Numbered from the stretch's first letter, positions 1 through 6,605 are shown. The stretch is DNA of 14,541 bases from Mucilaginibacter sp. UBA4741 (GCA_002403905.1 DHIR01000054.1:2832-17372), one strand, 5' to 3'. Translations and numbers: made by a program. The notes: a model not told the origin generated them from the sequence alone.

Positions 1-1
1 C

Positions 2-1813
2 CCGGGGGGGGGGGGGGGGGGCGTAACCGGGAAAGCATTCGATTGGCACTTGCTAAAACGCGTAATGCATTATGTTAAACCCTACAATGGTACGTTTATA
101 ATATCGGCATTTTTAACTGTGTTTTTGGCGGTGAGCGCTTTGGTGCAGCCCATCCTGATCCGAAAAACGCTGGACGAGAATATCATGCTGAATGATTATA
201 GCGGTCTGCTGTTTATGGTCGAGCTGATGATTGGCCTGCTCTTTATCCAAACCGTCGCCCAATATTACCAAACCTATTTAACCAACGCCCTTGGGCAGTC
301 TGTAATTCGCGATTTGCGGATTGATATTTTTAATCATATCACCAGCCTGCGGTTAAAATATTTCGACAGAACACCTATCGGGATGCTGATAACCCGTACG
401 GTGTCCGACCTGGAAACCATTGCCGATATTTTCTCTGAAGGGCTGATCTCCATAATTGGCGATTTACTGTTAGTTTTTGCCGTTATAATTTATATGCTGG
501 TGCAGGATTGGAAACTGGCGATGATAACATTGATACCAATGCCGTTTTTGTTTGCATCCACCTATGTATTTAAGGAAGCTATAAAATCATCCTTCCAGGA
601 GGTGCGTACGCAAGTAGCACAATTAAATACCTTTTTAGCCGAGCATATTTCTGGTATCAGCATCATCCAAAACTTCGCCCGAGAAGAGCAGGAAATGCGC
701 AAGTTTAAAGCGGTTAATTTAAAGTACAGGGATGCAAACATTAGGTCTAACTGGTACTATTCTATTTTCTTTCCGGTGGTCGAGGTTTTGTTTGCTGTTT
801 GTATAGGCTTATTGGTTTGGTATGGCTGCAAGCGTATCCTGTCGGATGGGCAATTGACCGCTCTTTCCGCATCGGGTAAAGGCATTACTCCGGGTGTTAT
901 AACCGAATTTATTTTATTGTTGAATATCCTATTCCGCCCCATACGCCAACTGGCCGATAAATTTAATACCCTGCAAATGGGTATGGTGGGTGCCGACAGG
1001 ATATTTAAAGTTTTAGACACCGATGAAGTTGCAGTTAATACCGGCACATTAAAGCCGCACAGATTAGAAGGCGAGATAGAATTTAATAACGTTTGGTTTG
1101 CTTATAATAACGAGAATTGGGTTTTAAAGGATATTAATTTCCATGTAAAACCCGGTGAGACACTTGCGTTGGTTGGCGCTACCGGTGCGGGCAAATCGTC
1201 AACCATAAATATTTTAAATAGGTTTTATGAGATAGGCAAAGGCGAGGTTAAGGTTGACGGCCATAACATTATGGAATATGATGTTAACTACCTGCGATCG
1301 CAAATAGCCACGGTGATACAGGATGTGTTTTTATTTACCGATACGATTGCCAACAACATCAGCCTGAATAATGAACTGATTACACGTGAGCAAATCATCG
1401 CGGCAGCAAAAGATGTGGGTGCGCACGAGTTTATTGAACGCCTACCCGGCGGCTATGATTATAACGTAATGGAGCGCGGCGCGACCCTATCCGCAGGGCA
1501 GGCGCAATTGATATCGTTTATACGTGCGTTGGTTTATGATCCGGCTATTTTAGTTTTAGATGAGGCCACCTCATCAGTTGATACAGAAACGGAGATACTG
1601 ATACAAAAGGCCATTAACAAGCTGATGCAGGGCCGCACGGCCATTGTTATCGCTCACCGCTTATCAACCATACAAAACGCTGATAAGATAATTGTGCTTG
1701 ACCACGGCGAGATCAAAGAAATGGGCACTCACCAGGAATTATTGCGTATTGATAACGGCTATTACCGCAAGCTGTATGACCTGCAGTTTAATTCTACGGG
1801 GATAGCTAGGTAG
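2..1813 (+). CDS. ABC exporter half-transporter (permease-ATPase fusion), 5' partial
   Basis: Type IV ABC half-transporter of the multidrug/lipid exporter (MdlB/MsbA-like) class, acting as a dimer in the inner membrane; substrate unknown. Numbering from the TTG at 50: hydrophobic segments near residues 14-37, 50-77, 132-172, 235-260 and 280-298 form the membrane domain. The ATPase domain follows: Walker A GATGAGKS 376-383, Q-loop in ATVIQD, signature LSAGQ 480-484 (variant of LSGGQ), Walker B ILVLDE 500-505 with catalytic E505, D-loop SSVD, H-loop H536. The frame stays open upstream of TTG-50 to the edge and encodes TGKAFDWHLL, which reads like the usual N-terminus of Bacteroidota homologues. 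TTG-50 is therefore probably not the start, and the real one is lost beyond the G-run at 4-21. Residues coded by the G-run are unreliable. It converges with the minus-strand gene ending at 1864. Family sure; substrate not. Confidence 0.93.
   Translation, partial: PGGGGGGVTGKAFDWHLLKRVMHYVKPYNGTFIISAFLTVFLAVSALVQPILIRKTLDENIMLNDYSGLLFMVELMIGLLFIQTVAQYYQTYLTNALGQSVIRDLRIDIFNHITSLRLKYFDRTPIGMLITRTVSDLETIADIFSEGLISIIGDLLLVFAVIIYMLVQDWKLAMITLIPMPFLFASTYVFKEAIKSSFQEVRTQVAQLNTFLAEHISGISIIQNFAREEQEMRKFKAVNLKYRDANIRSNWYYSIFFPVVEVLFAVCIGLLVWYGCKRILSDGQLTALSASGKGITPGVITEFILLLNILFRPIRQLADKFNTLQMGMVGADRIFKVLDTDEVAVNTGTLKPHRLEGEIEFNNVWFAYNNENWVLKDINFHVKPGETLALVGATGAGKSSTINILNRFYEIGKGEVKVDGHNIMEYDVNYLRSQIATVIQDVFLFTDTIANNISLNNELITREQIIAAAKDVGAHEFIERLPGGYDYNVMERGATLSAGQAQLISFIRALVYDPAILVLDEATSSVDTETEILIQKAINKLMQGRTAIVIAHRLSTIQNADKIIVLDHGEIKEMGTHQELLRIDNGYYRKLYDLQFNSTGIAR
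4..21. other. 18-base homopolymer G run at the sequence edge (likely artefact)
   Basis: Three C then 18 consecutive G open the window, inside what should be the 5' coding part of the ABC exporter. Homopolymer G at a contig end is a known product of two-colour sequencing chemistry, where no signal is called as G. A genuine run would code for about six glycines in the exporter N-terminus, which is not expected. Treat these bases as unreliable. Confidence 0.75.
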
Positions 1814-1817
1814 TTTT

Positions 1818-1870
1818 GAGTGGTGAGTTATAAGTTATGAGTAAAAAACTCAAAAGTCATAACTCAACTC
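1818..1870. repeat. Imperfect inverted word repeat between convergent genes; possible bidirectional terminator
   Basis: Left arm 1818-1842 (words gagt, gtgagttat, aagttatgagt) is an imperfect reverse complement of right arm 1848-1870 (actcaaaagtcataactcaactc read in the same words), separated by an A-rich spacer at 1843-1847. It lies between the exporter stop at 1813 and the stop of the minus-strand small gene at 1864, and overlaps the latter. Position suits a shared terminator, but the stem is AT-rich and there is no good T-run on either side. It belongs to the set of intergenic word repeats described in the findings. Confidence 0.55.
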
Positions 1871-2058
1871 TTCTTCCCCGGCCCAACCGGCTGCTCTTCC
1901 TTTTCGTGCTTATTGGCAATATCGCCACCATGTGGATTTTTAGCGTTGTATTGTTTGTCCTCGCTATGCACTTTGCTTTTGCCGCCGTTATCATTAGGCC
2001 TGTGGGTAGGAGTATCAGCCGGTGACGGCTTGTCTATTGCGTTTGCTGGCTTTGTCAT
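1864..2058 (-). CDS. Small hydrophilic hypothetical protein (64 aa)
   Basis: No function recognised. The 64-residue product is entirely hydrophilic and probably disordered: rich in Lys, Asn, Pro, Gly, His and Glu, with stretches such as HRPNDNGGKSKVHSEDKQ, GGDIANKHEKEE and the C-terminus PVGPGKKS. It has no signal peptide or membrane segment. I preferred this strand because the opposing plus-strand frame (1837-2025) gives a less natural peptide that begins inside the intergenic repeat. The frame extends to a TTG at 2079, but the ATG at 2058 gives a cleaner N-terminus (MTKPANAIDKPSP). It is convergent with the ABC exporter and appears to stand alone. The composition resembles small stress-type hydrophilic proteins of Sphingobacteriaceae, but that is an impression and not a family assignment. 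Coding status is moderately likely. Confidence 0.55.
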   Translation of the reverse strand: MTKPANAIDKPSPADTPTHRPNDNGGKSKVHSEDKQYNAKNPHGGDIANKHEKEEQPVGPGKKS

Positions 2059-2100
2059 AGAGTAATAACAGGCGAGCAAAGAATTTGTTATAACTCGCTA

Positions 2101-2194
2101 TGTCATTTCGAACGAAGAGAGAAATCTATACATTGAAAAGTAAACCCGCGATGCTTATGTATGGATTTCTCCTCGTACCTCGTTCGAAATGACA
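2101..2194. repeat. Long imperfect hairpin element, REP/MITE-like
   Basis: Left arm 2101-2133 starts TGTCATTTCGAACGA and right arm 2157-2194 ends TCGTTCGAAATGACA: 15 bases are perfect complements, then the complementarity continues imperfectly (gagaaatct against ggatttctc) to atacat/atgtat. The loop is about 23 nt. The right arm has about 5 extra bases. No open reading frame and no obvious target-site duplication. A degenerate half copy sits at 13419-13453. Elements of the form 'gtcattncgaacgaag...gaaatct' are common between genes in this group. It occupies much of the 2059-2303 gap upstream of ftsX. Confidence 0.7.
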
Positions 2195-2253
2195 AGAGTG
2201 GACAGTTAAATTGTGTTAAACTCCCCACAAAACCTAATTAATAAAATATAAAC

Positions 2254-2284
2254 TTTTACCTTTAGGCTTGGTTTATTAATTTCG
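2254..2284 (+). promoter_or_regulatory. Possible Bacteroidota-type promoter of ftsX
   Basis: TAATTTCG at 2277-2284 matches TAnnTTTG at all but one fixed position, and TTTT at 2254-2257 could be a weak -33 box, 19 nt upstream. The implied start of transcription would leave a short leader before the ATG at 2304. An alternative box, TACCTTTA, lies just upstream. Weak evidence. Confidence 0.3.
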
Positions 2285-2303
2285 CAGAAACTAAGACTAA
2301 GCT

Positions 2304-3182
2304 ATGGAAGAATTTGAAGCAAGCGAATCGGCAAATAAAACAAAGGCGATATACATATCTACGGTGTTCGGCATAGCTATGGTATTGTTAATGATTGGCT
2401 TGCTGGGCTTAATATTAGTACATGCCAATAACCTGTCGCGCTACGTGAAGGAAAACATCGTACTCAATATTTTTGTTGACGATGCCGCTCACGAAACTGA
2501 TGTACGCCAGTTGCAAAATCAACTGGAAAGTAATAAGGCAGTTAAGCAGGCCATCTACGTAAGTAAAGAATTAGCCGCCCGTAACCTGCAAAAAGATTTG
2601 GGCGAGGACTTTGTGAAGTTTTTGGGCTATAACCCATTGTCACAATCGTTAGATGTTTATCTGAATGCCGACTACGCAAACAATGTCGAGATAACCAAAT
2701 TTAAAGAACAGTTATTAAAAAACCCATTGGTTAAAGAGGTTAAGTACCAGCAATCGTTGGTTGACCAAATGAACCAGAATTTAACGTCTATTACCTTAGT
2801 TTTACTAGCCTTTACCGGCATATTTGTGGTGGTATCGGTAGCATTAATAAACAATACTATCAGGCTGGCCATATACTCGCAACGGTTTTTAATTAAGTCG
2901 ATGCAATTAGTAGGGGCCACCAAAGGATTTATCCGCAAGCCATTTTTACTGTACGGTTTATGGCATGGTTTACTTGGCGGATTAATAGCCGTAATAATAT
3001 TAATAGGCACACTATACCTGGCAAATTTAGAAGTCCCGGATCTGGTGATCCTGCAAAACAATGCCGAGTTTGGTGTTGTGTTTTTAGGGGTAATAGGCTT
3101 GGGCATATTTATATCGGCCTTTAGCACTTACCTTGCAGTAAATAAGTTTTTACGTTTAAAAATATACGACCTTTATAGGTAA
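2304..3182 (+). CDS. ftsX: Cell division protein FtsX
   Basis: Inner-membrane permease-like partner of the ATPase FtsE. Together they couple septum formation to peptidoglycan hydrolase activation during division. The 292-residue protein has the FtsX layout: a cytoplasmic N-terminus, a first membrane helix near residues 17-39, a periplasmic domain from about 45 to 160, then three more helices near 163-186, 217-243 and 257-280 within the FtsX permease domain. Conserved-looking stretches include SMQLVGATKGFIRKPF just after helix 2, matching the typical 'mKLVGAt..FIr.PF' segment. Length is normal. ATG-2304 is followed directly by the N-terminal segment. ftsE is not adjacent, as is usual in Bacteroidota. 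It is followed by DUF3098 and uppP on the same strand. Confidence 0.93.
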   Translation: MEEFEASESANKTKAIYISTVFGIAMVLLMIGLLGLILVHANNLSRYVKENIVLNIFVDDAAHETDVRQLQNQLESNKAVKQAIYVSKELAARNLQKDLGEDFVKFLGYNPLSQSLDVYLNADYANNVEITKFKEQLLKNPLVKEVKYQQSLVDQMNQNLTSITLVLLAFTGIFVVVSVALINNTIRLAIYSQRFLIKSMQLVGATKGFIRKPFLLYGLWHGLLGGLIAVIILIGTLYLANLEVPDLVILQNNAEFGVVFLGVIGLGIFISAFSTYLAVNKFLRLKIYDLYR

Positions 3183-3250
3183 AAGGTGGGGTTATTTCAG
3201 ATTTTTCACCTATTATTTGTTTTTAAAAGGTGTTCAAGAGGGCTACGCCG

Positions 3251-3315
3251 TTTCGGATGTTCGATTTCGGTTTTATTTATTCACTCAATCATTAATTCAA
3301 TAATTCACTCATTAA
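3251..3315 (-). repeat. Composite word repeat, inverted copy of the truB-ribF intergenic repeat
   Basis: Contains TTTCGGATGTTCGATTTCGG followed by two direct copies of ATTCACTCA with related words between. Its reverse complement aligns in the same order with 10523-10603: a 12-base match (TAATGAGTGAAT), then TGAGTGAAT, then an 18-base match (CCGAAATCGAACATCCGA). It ends 3 bases before the ATG of the DUF3098 gene and fills most of the 136-base gap after ftsX. No credible gene lies in the gap. Confidence 0.75.
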
Positions 3316-3318
3316 GAT

Positions 3319-3579
3319 ATGGCAAAGACCACACAACCGGCTGCAAAAACAGCGGCAAAAGCATCGGCAAATACTACGCCTGTTAAATTTATATTCGATA
3401 AAAGCAATTATACCTGGTTCATCATCAGTATAGCGGTTGTGGCATTTGGCTTTGTGCTAATGTCTGGCACTACTGATATTTACAGCACCACCAAAATAGT
3501 TATTGCACCAATAGTAGTATTGGGCGGTTTCGGTATTGGTTTTTATGCTATCCTAAAGAAAAAACCAGAAGCCGAATAG
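3319..3579 (+). CDS. DUF3098 family small membrane protein
   Basis: An 86-residue protein of the DUF3098 family, found in Bacteroidota and typically encoded between ftsX and uppP, as here. It has an Ala/Thr/Lys-rich N-terminal tail (about residues 1-22), then two hydrophobic segments, near 34-52 (WFIISIAVVAFGFVLMSG) and 58-79 (KIVIAPIVVLGGFGIGFYA), joined by a short polar loop, and a basic/acidic tail KKKPEAE. Predicted topology is two helices in the inner membrane with both ends cytoplasmic. Molecular function is unknown. Its conserved position suggests a role in division or envelope assembly, but that is inference from context only. Start ATG-3319 follows a repeat-filled leader, with no Shine-Dalgarno sequence. 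Confidence 0.85.
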   Translation: MAKTTQPAAKTAAKASANTTPVKFIFDKSNYTWFIISIAVVAFGFVLMSGTTDIYSTTKIVIAPIVVLGGFGIGFYAILKKKPEAE

Positions 3580-3582
3580 TTT

Positions 3583-3635
3583 ATAGTTGATGGTTAATAG
3601 TTCATAGCATAGTTATGTCTAACCTTCAACTTTAT
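3583..3635. repeat. Imperfect inverted word repeat between DUF3098 gene and uppP
   Basis: Left arm 3583-3607 (ATAGTTGATGGTTAATAG and on) and right arm 3611-3635 are imperfect reverse complements: the right arm reversed reads ATAAAGTTGAAGGTTAGACA. The left arm also repeats its own words (ATAGTT, TTAATAGTT). AT-rich with no T-run, so not a convincing terminator. Same architecture as the repeats at 1818-1870 and 11523-11650, with different words. Confidence 0.5.
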
Positions 3636-3675
3636 AATATTTAAACCTTCCAACAATAAAACCTTACCCCGTAAC

Positions 3676-4479
3676 ATGAATATTATTCACGTAGTTATCC
3701 TTGCTATAATTGAGGGATTAACCGAGTTTTTACCTGTATCATCAACCGGGCACCTGGTTATTGCCAGCTCCATAATGGGCATAAGCAAAGACGAATTTGT
3801 AAAACTATTCGAGATCGTTATCCAACTGGGTGCTATCCTGGCCGTAGTGGTATTATACTTTAAACGCTTTTTCCGTTCTATAGATTTTTATGTGAAACTG
3901 GTGATAGGCGTTATCCCTGCGGTGATATTTGGATTATTGTTAAAGAAAAGGATCGATTTGCTTTTAGAAAGTCCATTGGTTGTAGCCATAGCTTTTATAG
4001 TAGGCGGCGTTATCCTACTGTTTGTGGACGAATGGTTTAATAAACCTACCATCGATGATGAAAAAGAAATAAACCACATTACAGCGCTTAAAATAGGTTT
4101 CTTCCAATGTTTGGCTATGGTACCGGGTGTGTCACGCTCGGCAGCATCTATAGTAGGTGGTATGACACAAAAGCTAAGCCGCAAGGCAGCGGCCGAATTT
4201 TCTTTCTTTTTAGCGGTACCAACCATGTTTGGCGCAACATTAAAAGACCTTTATGATTTTTACAAGCACGGCAACATTACCGCTGCTGATATGCATCACG
4301 ATATAAAATACTTATTAATAGGCAGCGTTATCGCTTTTATTGTGGCATTAATGGCTATTAAATCATTTATTACTTTTTTAGAGCAAAAAGGCTTTAAGCT
4401 TTTTGGTGTTTACCGCATACTGGCAGGTATAGTGATTATTGTATTGTACTATACAGGCAACGTATTGCACACAGTTTAA
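3676..4479 (+). CDS. uppP: Undecaprenyl-diphosphatase UppP (BacA)
   Basis: Integral membrane phosphatase that converts undecaprenyl diphosphate to undecaprenyl phosphate, recycling the lipid carrier for peptidoglycan and other surface polymers. Its activity also underlies bacitracin tolerance. Both family signatures are present: [14 protein letters not shown] at residues 13-26 and MVPGVSRSA at 148-156, which together form the catalytic site. Several hydrophobic segments span the 267 residues, which is normal length. ATG-3676 places the first signature at the usual distance from the N-terminus. It is third in the ftsX-DUF3098-uppP cluster and is closed by a strong intrinsic terminator at 4501-4535. 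In relatives truB often follows directly; here a 5-kb block of minus-strand genes intervenes. Confidence 0.96.
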   Translation: MNIIHVVILAIIEGLTEFLPVSSTGHLVIASSIMGISKDEFVKLFEIVIQLGAILAVVVLYFKRFFRSIDFYVKLVIGVIPAVIFGLLLKKRIDLLLESPLVVAIAFIVGGVILLFVDEWFNKPTIDDEKEINHITALKIGFFQCLAMVPGVSRSAASIVGGMTQKLSRKAAAEFSFFLAVPTMFGATLKDLYDFYKHGNITAADMHHDIKYLLIGSVIAFIVALMAIKSFITFLEQKGFKLFGVYRILAGIVIIVLYYTGNVLHTV

Positions 4480-4500
4480 GACATTTATATAAAAGTAAAA

Positions 4501-4535
4501 AGAGCGATGGTTTTTATAAACCAGCGCTCTTTTTT
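4501..4535 (+). terminator. Intrinsic terminator after uppP
   Basis: Stem 4501-4513 (AGAGCGATGGTTT) pairs with 4518-4530 (AAACCAGCGCTCT) with one A-G mismatch and a TTAT loop, followed by Ts to 4535. It starts 22 bases after the uppP stop. This is the clearest rho-independent terminator on the plus strand. Confidence 0.92.
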
Positions 4536-4842
4536 ATGCGTACGTATGTGTATGTAACAAGAGTGTTATGGGTACAATAAGATACAATTAAAAGTTCGGC
4601 ATGGCGTTTGTAAAGTGTTGTATAACAATCGAATTAACGTAATGTGCCTATTTGATGAATTTCAAAAAAGCACATCTCTCTCATATATTGGTTTATAATT
4701 GGTTAGTCAGAGCTCCCGCCCATCGGGGGCTCTACTTGTTTGCCCCCTAGCCCCCTGAAGGGGAAACAATAACAGTATGTTTGTTAATATCGAAGGAGGT
4801 ACCTCACTTCATTATTCAGCATTCGACATTCAGTGTTCGATA
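4536..4842. other. Gene-free stretch between uppP and the sigma-factor gene
   Basis: About 300 bases without a credible gene. The first part to about 4700 is AT-rich with no feature I can support. From 4709 it holds a GC hairpin, a C/G-rich repeat and a word repeat, listed separately. A plus-strand frame from 4781 is antisense to the end of the sigma-factor gene and looks like a shadow. Confidence 0.6.
4709..4766. repeat. GC-rich hairpin plus CCCCCTAGCCCCCT repeat
   Basis: Two parts. Stem 4709-4718 (AGAGCTCCCG) pairs with 4724-4733 (CGGGGGCTCT) around CCCAT, one T-G wobble, with no T-run after it. Then 4742-4766 reads GCCCCCTAGCCCCCTGAAGG and on, with an internal CCCC-TGAA-GGGG hairpin. From general knowledge, sequences of the second form recur between genes in many Bacteroidota genomes; the copy number here cannot be judged from this window. 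They mark the left border of the minus-strand accessory block. Confidence 0.6.
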
Positions 4843-4844
4843 TT
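4811..4844. repeat. Degenerate word repeat at the 3' end of the sigma-factor gene
   Basis: Tandem variants of ATTCAGCATTCGACATT and TCAGTGTTCGATATT, i.e. alternating attca(g) and (c/t)attcga words. It runs into the stop codon of the minus-strand sigma-factor gene at 4843. No matching inverted arm was seen nearby. Confidence 0.5.
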
Positions 4845-6078
4845 ATTTACACAACGCTTTTATATTCTTCCTAATCCTATTCTTCTCTTCAGTAGTCTTC
4901 GCCAACCTTAAAGCCGACTGTAAATGTTGTAAAGCCATTTCGTTATCAACGCCGGTATACAGGTATCCCAATAAAGAATGGTATAAGTGACTATTGGTTA
5001 ATTGCGTTAATTTTTCAGCCTCGATTATGGCTGCTTCTTTTCCGTCAGCTTTAGCCAAAGCATAAGTGCGGTTTAGCGCTGCCATGGGCGAATACTCCAG
5101 TATCAGCAATTTGTTATAGAGTTGCAGTATGCTTTCCCATTTCTCGATGGTGTCGGCTTTTTGAGTGTGCCAAAAGGCAATGGCGGCCTCTAAATGGTAA
5201 CGGGTTAACTCTTCGCCACGCGATGCACGGATGAGGTAGTCTGTTCCTCTTGATATCAGCTCGTCATTCCAAAGGCTGGTGTCCTGCTCGTCATAAATTA
5301 TCATTTCGCCATCTTTATCTATACGTGCATCAAACCGCGAAGCATGGAAACACATTAACGAGAAGAGGGCGTTAACGGCAGGTAGATCGGTAGCTTTATT
5401 TTCTATCAACAAGTAGTTTAATCGCATGGCTTCCAGGCAAAGGTCCTTACGCAGATTAGTGTTACCGCTGATGGAGTAATAGCCTTCGTTAAACAGCAGG
5501 TATAAGGTAAGCAATACTGTTTCCAGTCGCTTATTTATTTCATTAGTATCCGGGAACTCAATTTTTACATTGTGCTCCCGCAGCTTTTCTTTCGCCCTGA
5601 ATAAGCGTTTGTTAATAGTTTCTTTGTTAGATAAAAATGCATCGGCAATTTCATCGATACCAAACCCACACAGAATACGCAGTGCCAAACCTATCTGCGC
5701 TTCGGTGGGTATAATAGGCTGGCAAATGGCAAACATCATCTGCAGCTGGCTATCGTTAATGTTTTCTTCGGAAAGGTCTATCTCAATTTCGTGCGACTGC
5801 GAAAGTTCTGTTTTAACATGAAGCGCTACCTTTTGGGTAAAGATGGCGTTATGCTTTAAATGGTCCTTTGCCTTGTTTTTGGCTACGGTATATAGCCATG
5901 CTGCGGGATTATCGGGCAGTTTGTTTTTGGCCCAGGTTTCTGATGCCATGAGGAACGTATCGCTGGCAATATCTTCGGCAATTTGTATATGTTCAAAACC
6001 AAATAGCCGTGCCAGTACGGCAATTATTTTGCGGTATTCGGTACGGTATAGATGTGGTAGAAGTTGATCCTGGTGCAT
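4843..6078 (-). CDS. ECF RNA polymerase sigma factor with C-terminal TPR-like extension (ECF42 type)
   Basis: Alternative sigma factor of the SigJ/COG4941 type. Region 2 lies at about residues 10-80 (AEDIASDTFLMASETW, then NPAAWLYTVAKNKAKDHLKHN, the promoter-melting part). Region 4 lies at about 128-168 (GFGIDEIADAFLSNKETINK helix-turn-helix, then RLFRAKEKLRE). The remaining 240 residues are the DUF6596/TPR-like extension diagnostic of the group, including LYLLFNEGYYSISGN near 192-206, LEAAIAFWH, and SPMAALNRTYALAKADG. In characterised ECF42 proteins this extension is needed for activity; there is no anti-sigma partner, and the neighbour is a DGPF/YCII protein. That is the arrangement here: the YCII gene lies 39 bases upstream on the same strand. 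A terminator-like hairpin with its U-run touching this ATG sits in the gap. The 411-residue length is normal for the group. Confidence 0.92.
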   Translation of the reverse strand: MHQDQLLPHLYRTEYRKIIAVLARLFGFEHIQIAEDIASDTFLMASETWAKNKLPDNPAAWLYTVAKNKAKDHLKHNAIFTQKVALHVKTELSQSHEIEIDLSEENINDSQLQMMFAICQPIIPTEAQIGLALRILCGFGIDEIADAFLSNKETINKRLFRAKEKLREHNVKIEFPDTNEINKRLETVLLTLYLLFNEGYYSISGNTNLRKDLCLEAMRLNYLLIENKATDLPAVNALFSLMCFHASRFDARIDKDGEMIIYDEQDTSLWNDELISRGTDYLIRASRGEELTRYHLEAAIAFWHTQKADTIEKWESILQLYNKLLILEYSPMAALNRTYALAKADGKEAAIIEAEKLTQLTNSHLYHSLLGYLYTGVDNEMALQHLQSALRLAKTTEEKNRIRKNIKALCK

Positions 6079-6110
6079 AAAAAAGCGCCCCCCGCAGAGC
6101 GGGAGGCGTT
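6079..6110 (-). terminator. Intrinsic terminator/attenuator between the YCII and sigma-factor genes
   Basis: On the minus strand AACGCCTCCCGC pairs with GCGGGGGGCGCTT around a TCT loop (plus coordinates 6099-6110 with 6084-6095; one A-C mismatch, one wobble). It is followed by TTTTTT at 6084-6079, then directly by the sigma ATG at 6078-6076. This is a textbook terminator placed inside a 39-base intragenic gap, so it should reduce or condition read-through from the YCII gene into the sigma gene. In the plus direction no T-run follows. Confidence 0.8.
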
Positions 6111-6117
6111 AAAGTTA

Positions 6118-6462
6118 TTATTGCATTGGTACAATCTGGCGTACTTCGACATTGCCGCCTGTGGATAATATTGGGCACCCTTTTGATAGTTCGGCAGCTT
6201 CTTCAAGTGATGCCGCGCGAATGATGATAAAACCACCCAGGGCTTCTTTAACTTCTACATACGGGCCGTTGGTAATTACACCGTCAGACTTTACTACTTT
6301 GCCGTCTACTGCTAAGCGTGCGCCGCTGTTAGCTAATTTGTTTTGTGCAGCAAGGCCACCCATCCAATCTTGCCAAGGCTTGGTTATTTCCTGCATTTGT
6401 GCAGGAGTAAGTTGTGCGTCAAAGCCGGCATCGCGTCTAAAGATCAATAAGAAATCGTTCAT
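6118..6462 (-). CDS. YCII-related (DGPF) domain protein
   Basis: A 114-residue single-domain protein of the YCII/DGPF family, a ferredoxin-like alpha-beta fold. It begins MNDFLLIFRRDAG, contains LTPAQMQEITKPWQDWMGGL (about 18-37), and the family's central region appears as GVITNGPYVEVKEALGGF (about 80-97), corresponding to the DGPF segment. It ends with VEVRQIVPMQ, a typical 'veVrpi' strand. The biochemical role of these proteins is not established. They are strongly associated with ECF41/ECF42 sigma factors, and the next gene downstream on the same strand is an ECF42-type sigma factor. The likely promoter at 6494-6520 has the look of an ECF target, so the pair may be autoregulated. Start ATG-6462 is the natural N-terminus for the family. 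Confidence 0.9.
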   Translation of the reverse strand: MNDFLLIFRRDAGFDAQLTPAQMQEITKPWQDWMGGLAAQNKLANSGARLAVDGKVVKSDGVITNGPYVEVKEALGGFIIIRAASLEEAAELSKGCPILSTGGNVEVRQIVPMQ

Positions 6463-6493
6463 GTTATTTGAGTTTAATGGTTAAAAAACTAAT

Positions 6494-6520
6494 GACGATC
6501 CATCTTTTAAAAATTGGACA
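6494..6520 (-). promoter_or_regulatory. Candidate ECF-sigma promoter of the YCII-sigma operon
   Basis: On the minus strand TGTCCA (6520-6515) and CGTC (6497-6494) are separated by 17 bases. As I recall the published ECF42 motif (TGTCGA in the -35 region, CGA/TC in the -10 region), this differs at one -35 base. The CGTC end lies about 30 bases upstream of the YCII ATG at 6462. No good TAnnTTTG box was seen there. Consistent with direct autoregulation; motif memory should be verified. Confidence 0.5.
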
Positions 6521-6587
6521 AGCCGGCATCAATTATTATTATTCCACAAATGAAGTTAGCAAAAAAATCTAAAACGATATTTAAAAG

Positions 6588-6605
6588 CCCTCACCAAGGA
6601 GAGGG
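6588..6605 (-). terminator. Weak terminator-like hairpin after the SDR gene
   Basis: Downstream of the minus-strand SDR stop (6619), CCCTC/GAGGG arms (6605-6601 with 6592-6588) enclose an 8-base loop and are followed on the minus strand by CTTTTAA. The stem is only 5 bp of GC-rich pairing. The form CCCTCTCCTTGG..GAGGGC also recurs as an intergenic repeat in this phylum, so terminator function is uncertain. Confidence 0.4.

Noticed and set aside
1837..2025. Plus-strand 62-residue frame after the ABC exporter
   Set aside because: Begins inside the inverted repeat and is antisense to the more protein-like minus-strand frame 1864-2058.
2101..2194. Insertion sequence or full MITE
   Set aside because: No transposase, and no target-site duplication seen at the flanks; called a REP/MITE-like hairpin only.
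3186..3386. Plus-strand 66-residue frame between ftsX and the DUF3098 gene
   Set aside because: Codes through the repeat and overlaps the DUF3098 start in another frame; no family-like features.
4781..4990. Plus-strand 69-residue frame with an SD-like GGAGG nearby
   Set aside because: Mostly antisense to the end of the sigma-factor gene and made partly of word repeat; GGAGG is downstream of its first codon, so it is no support.
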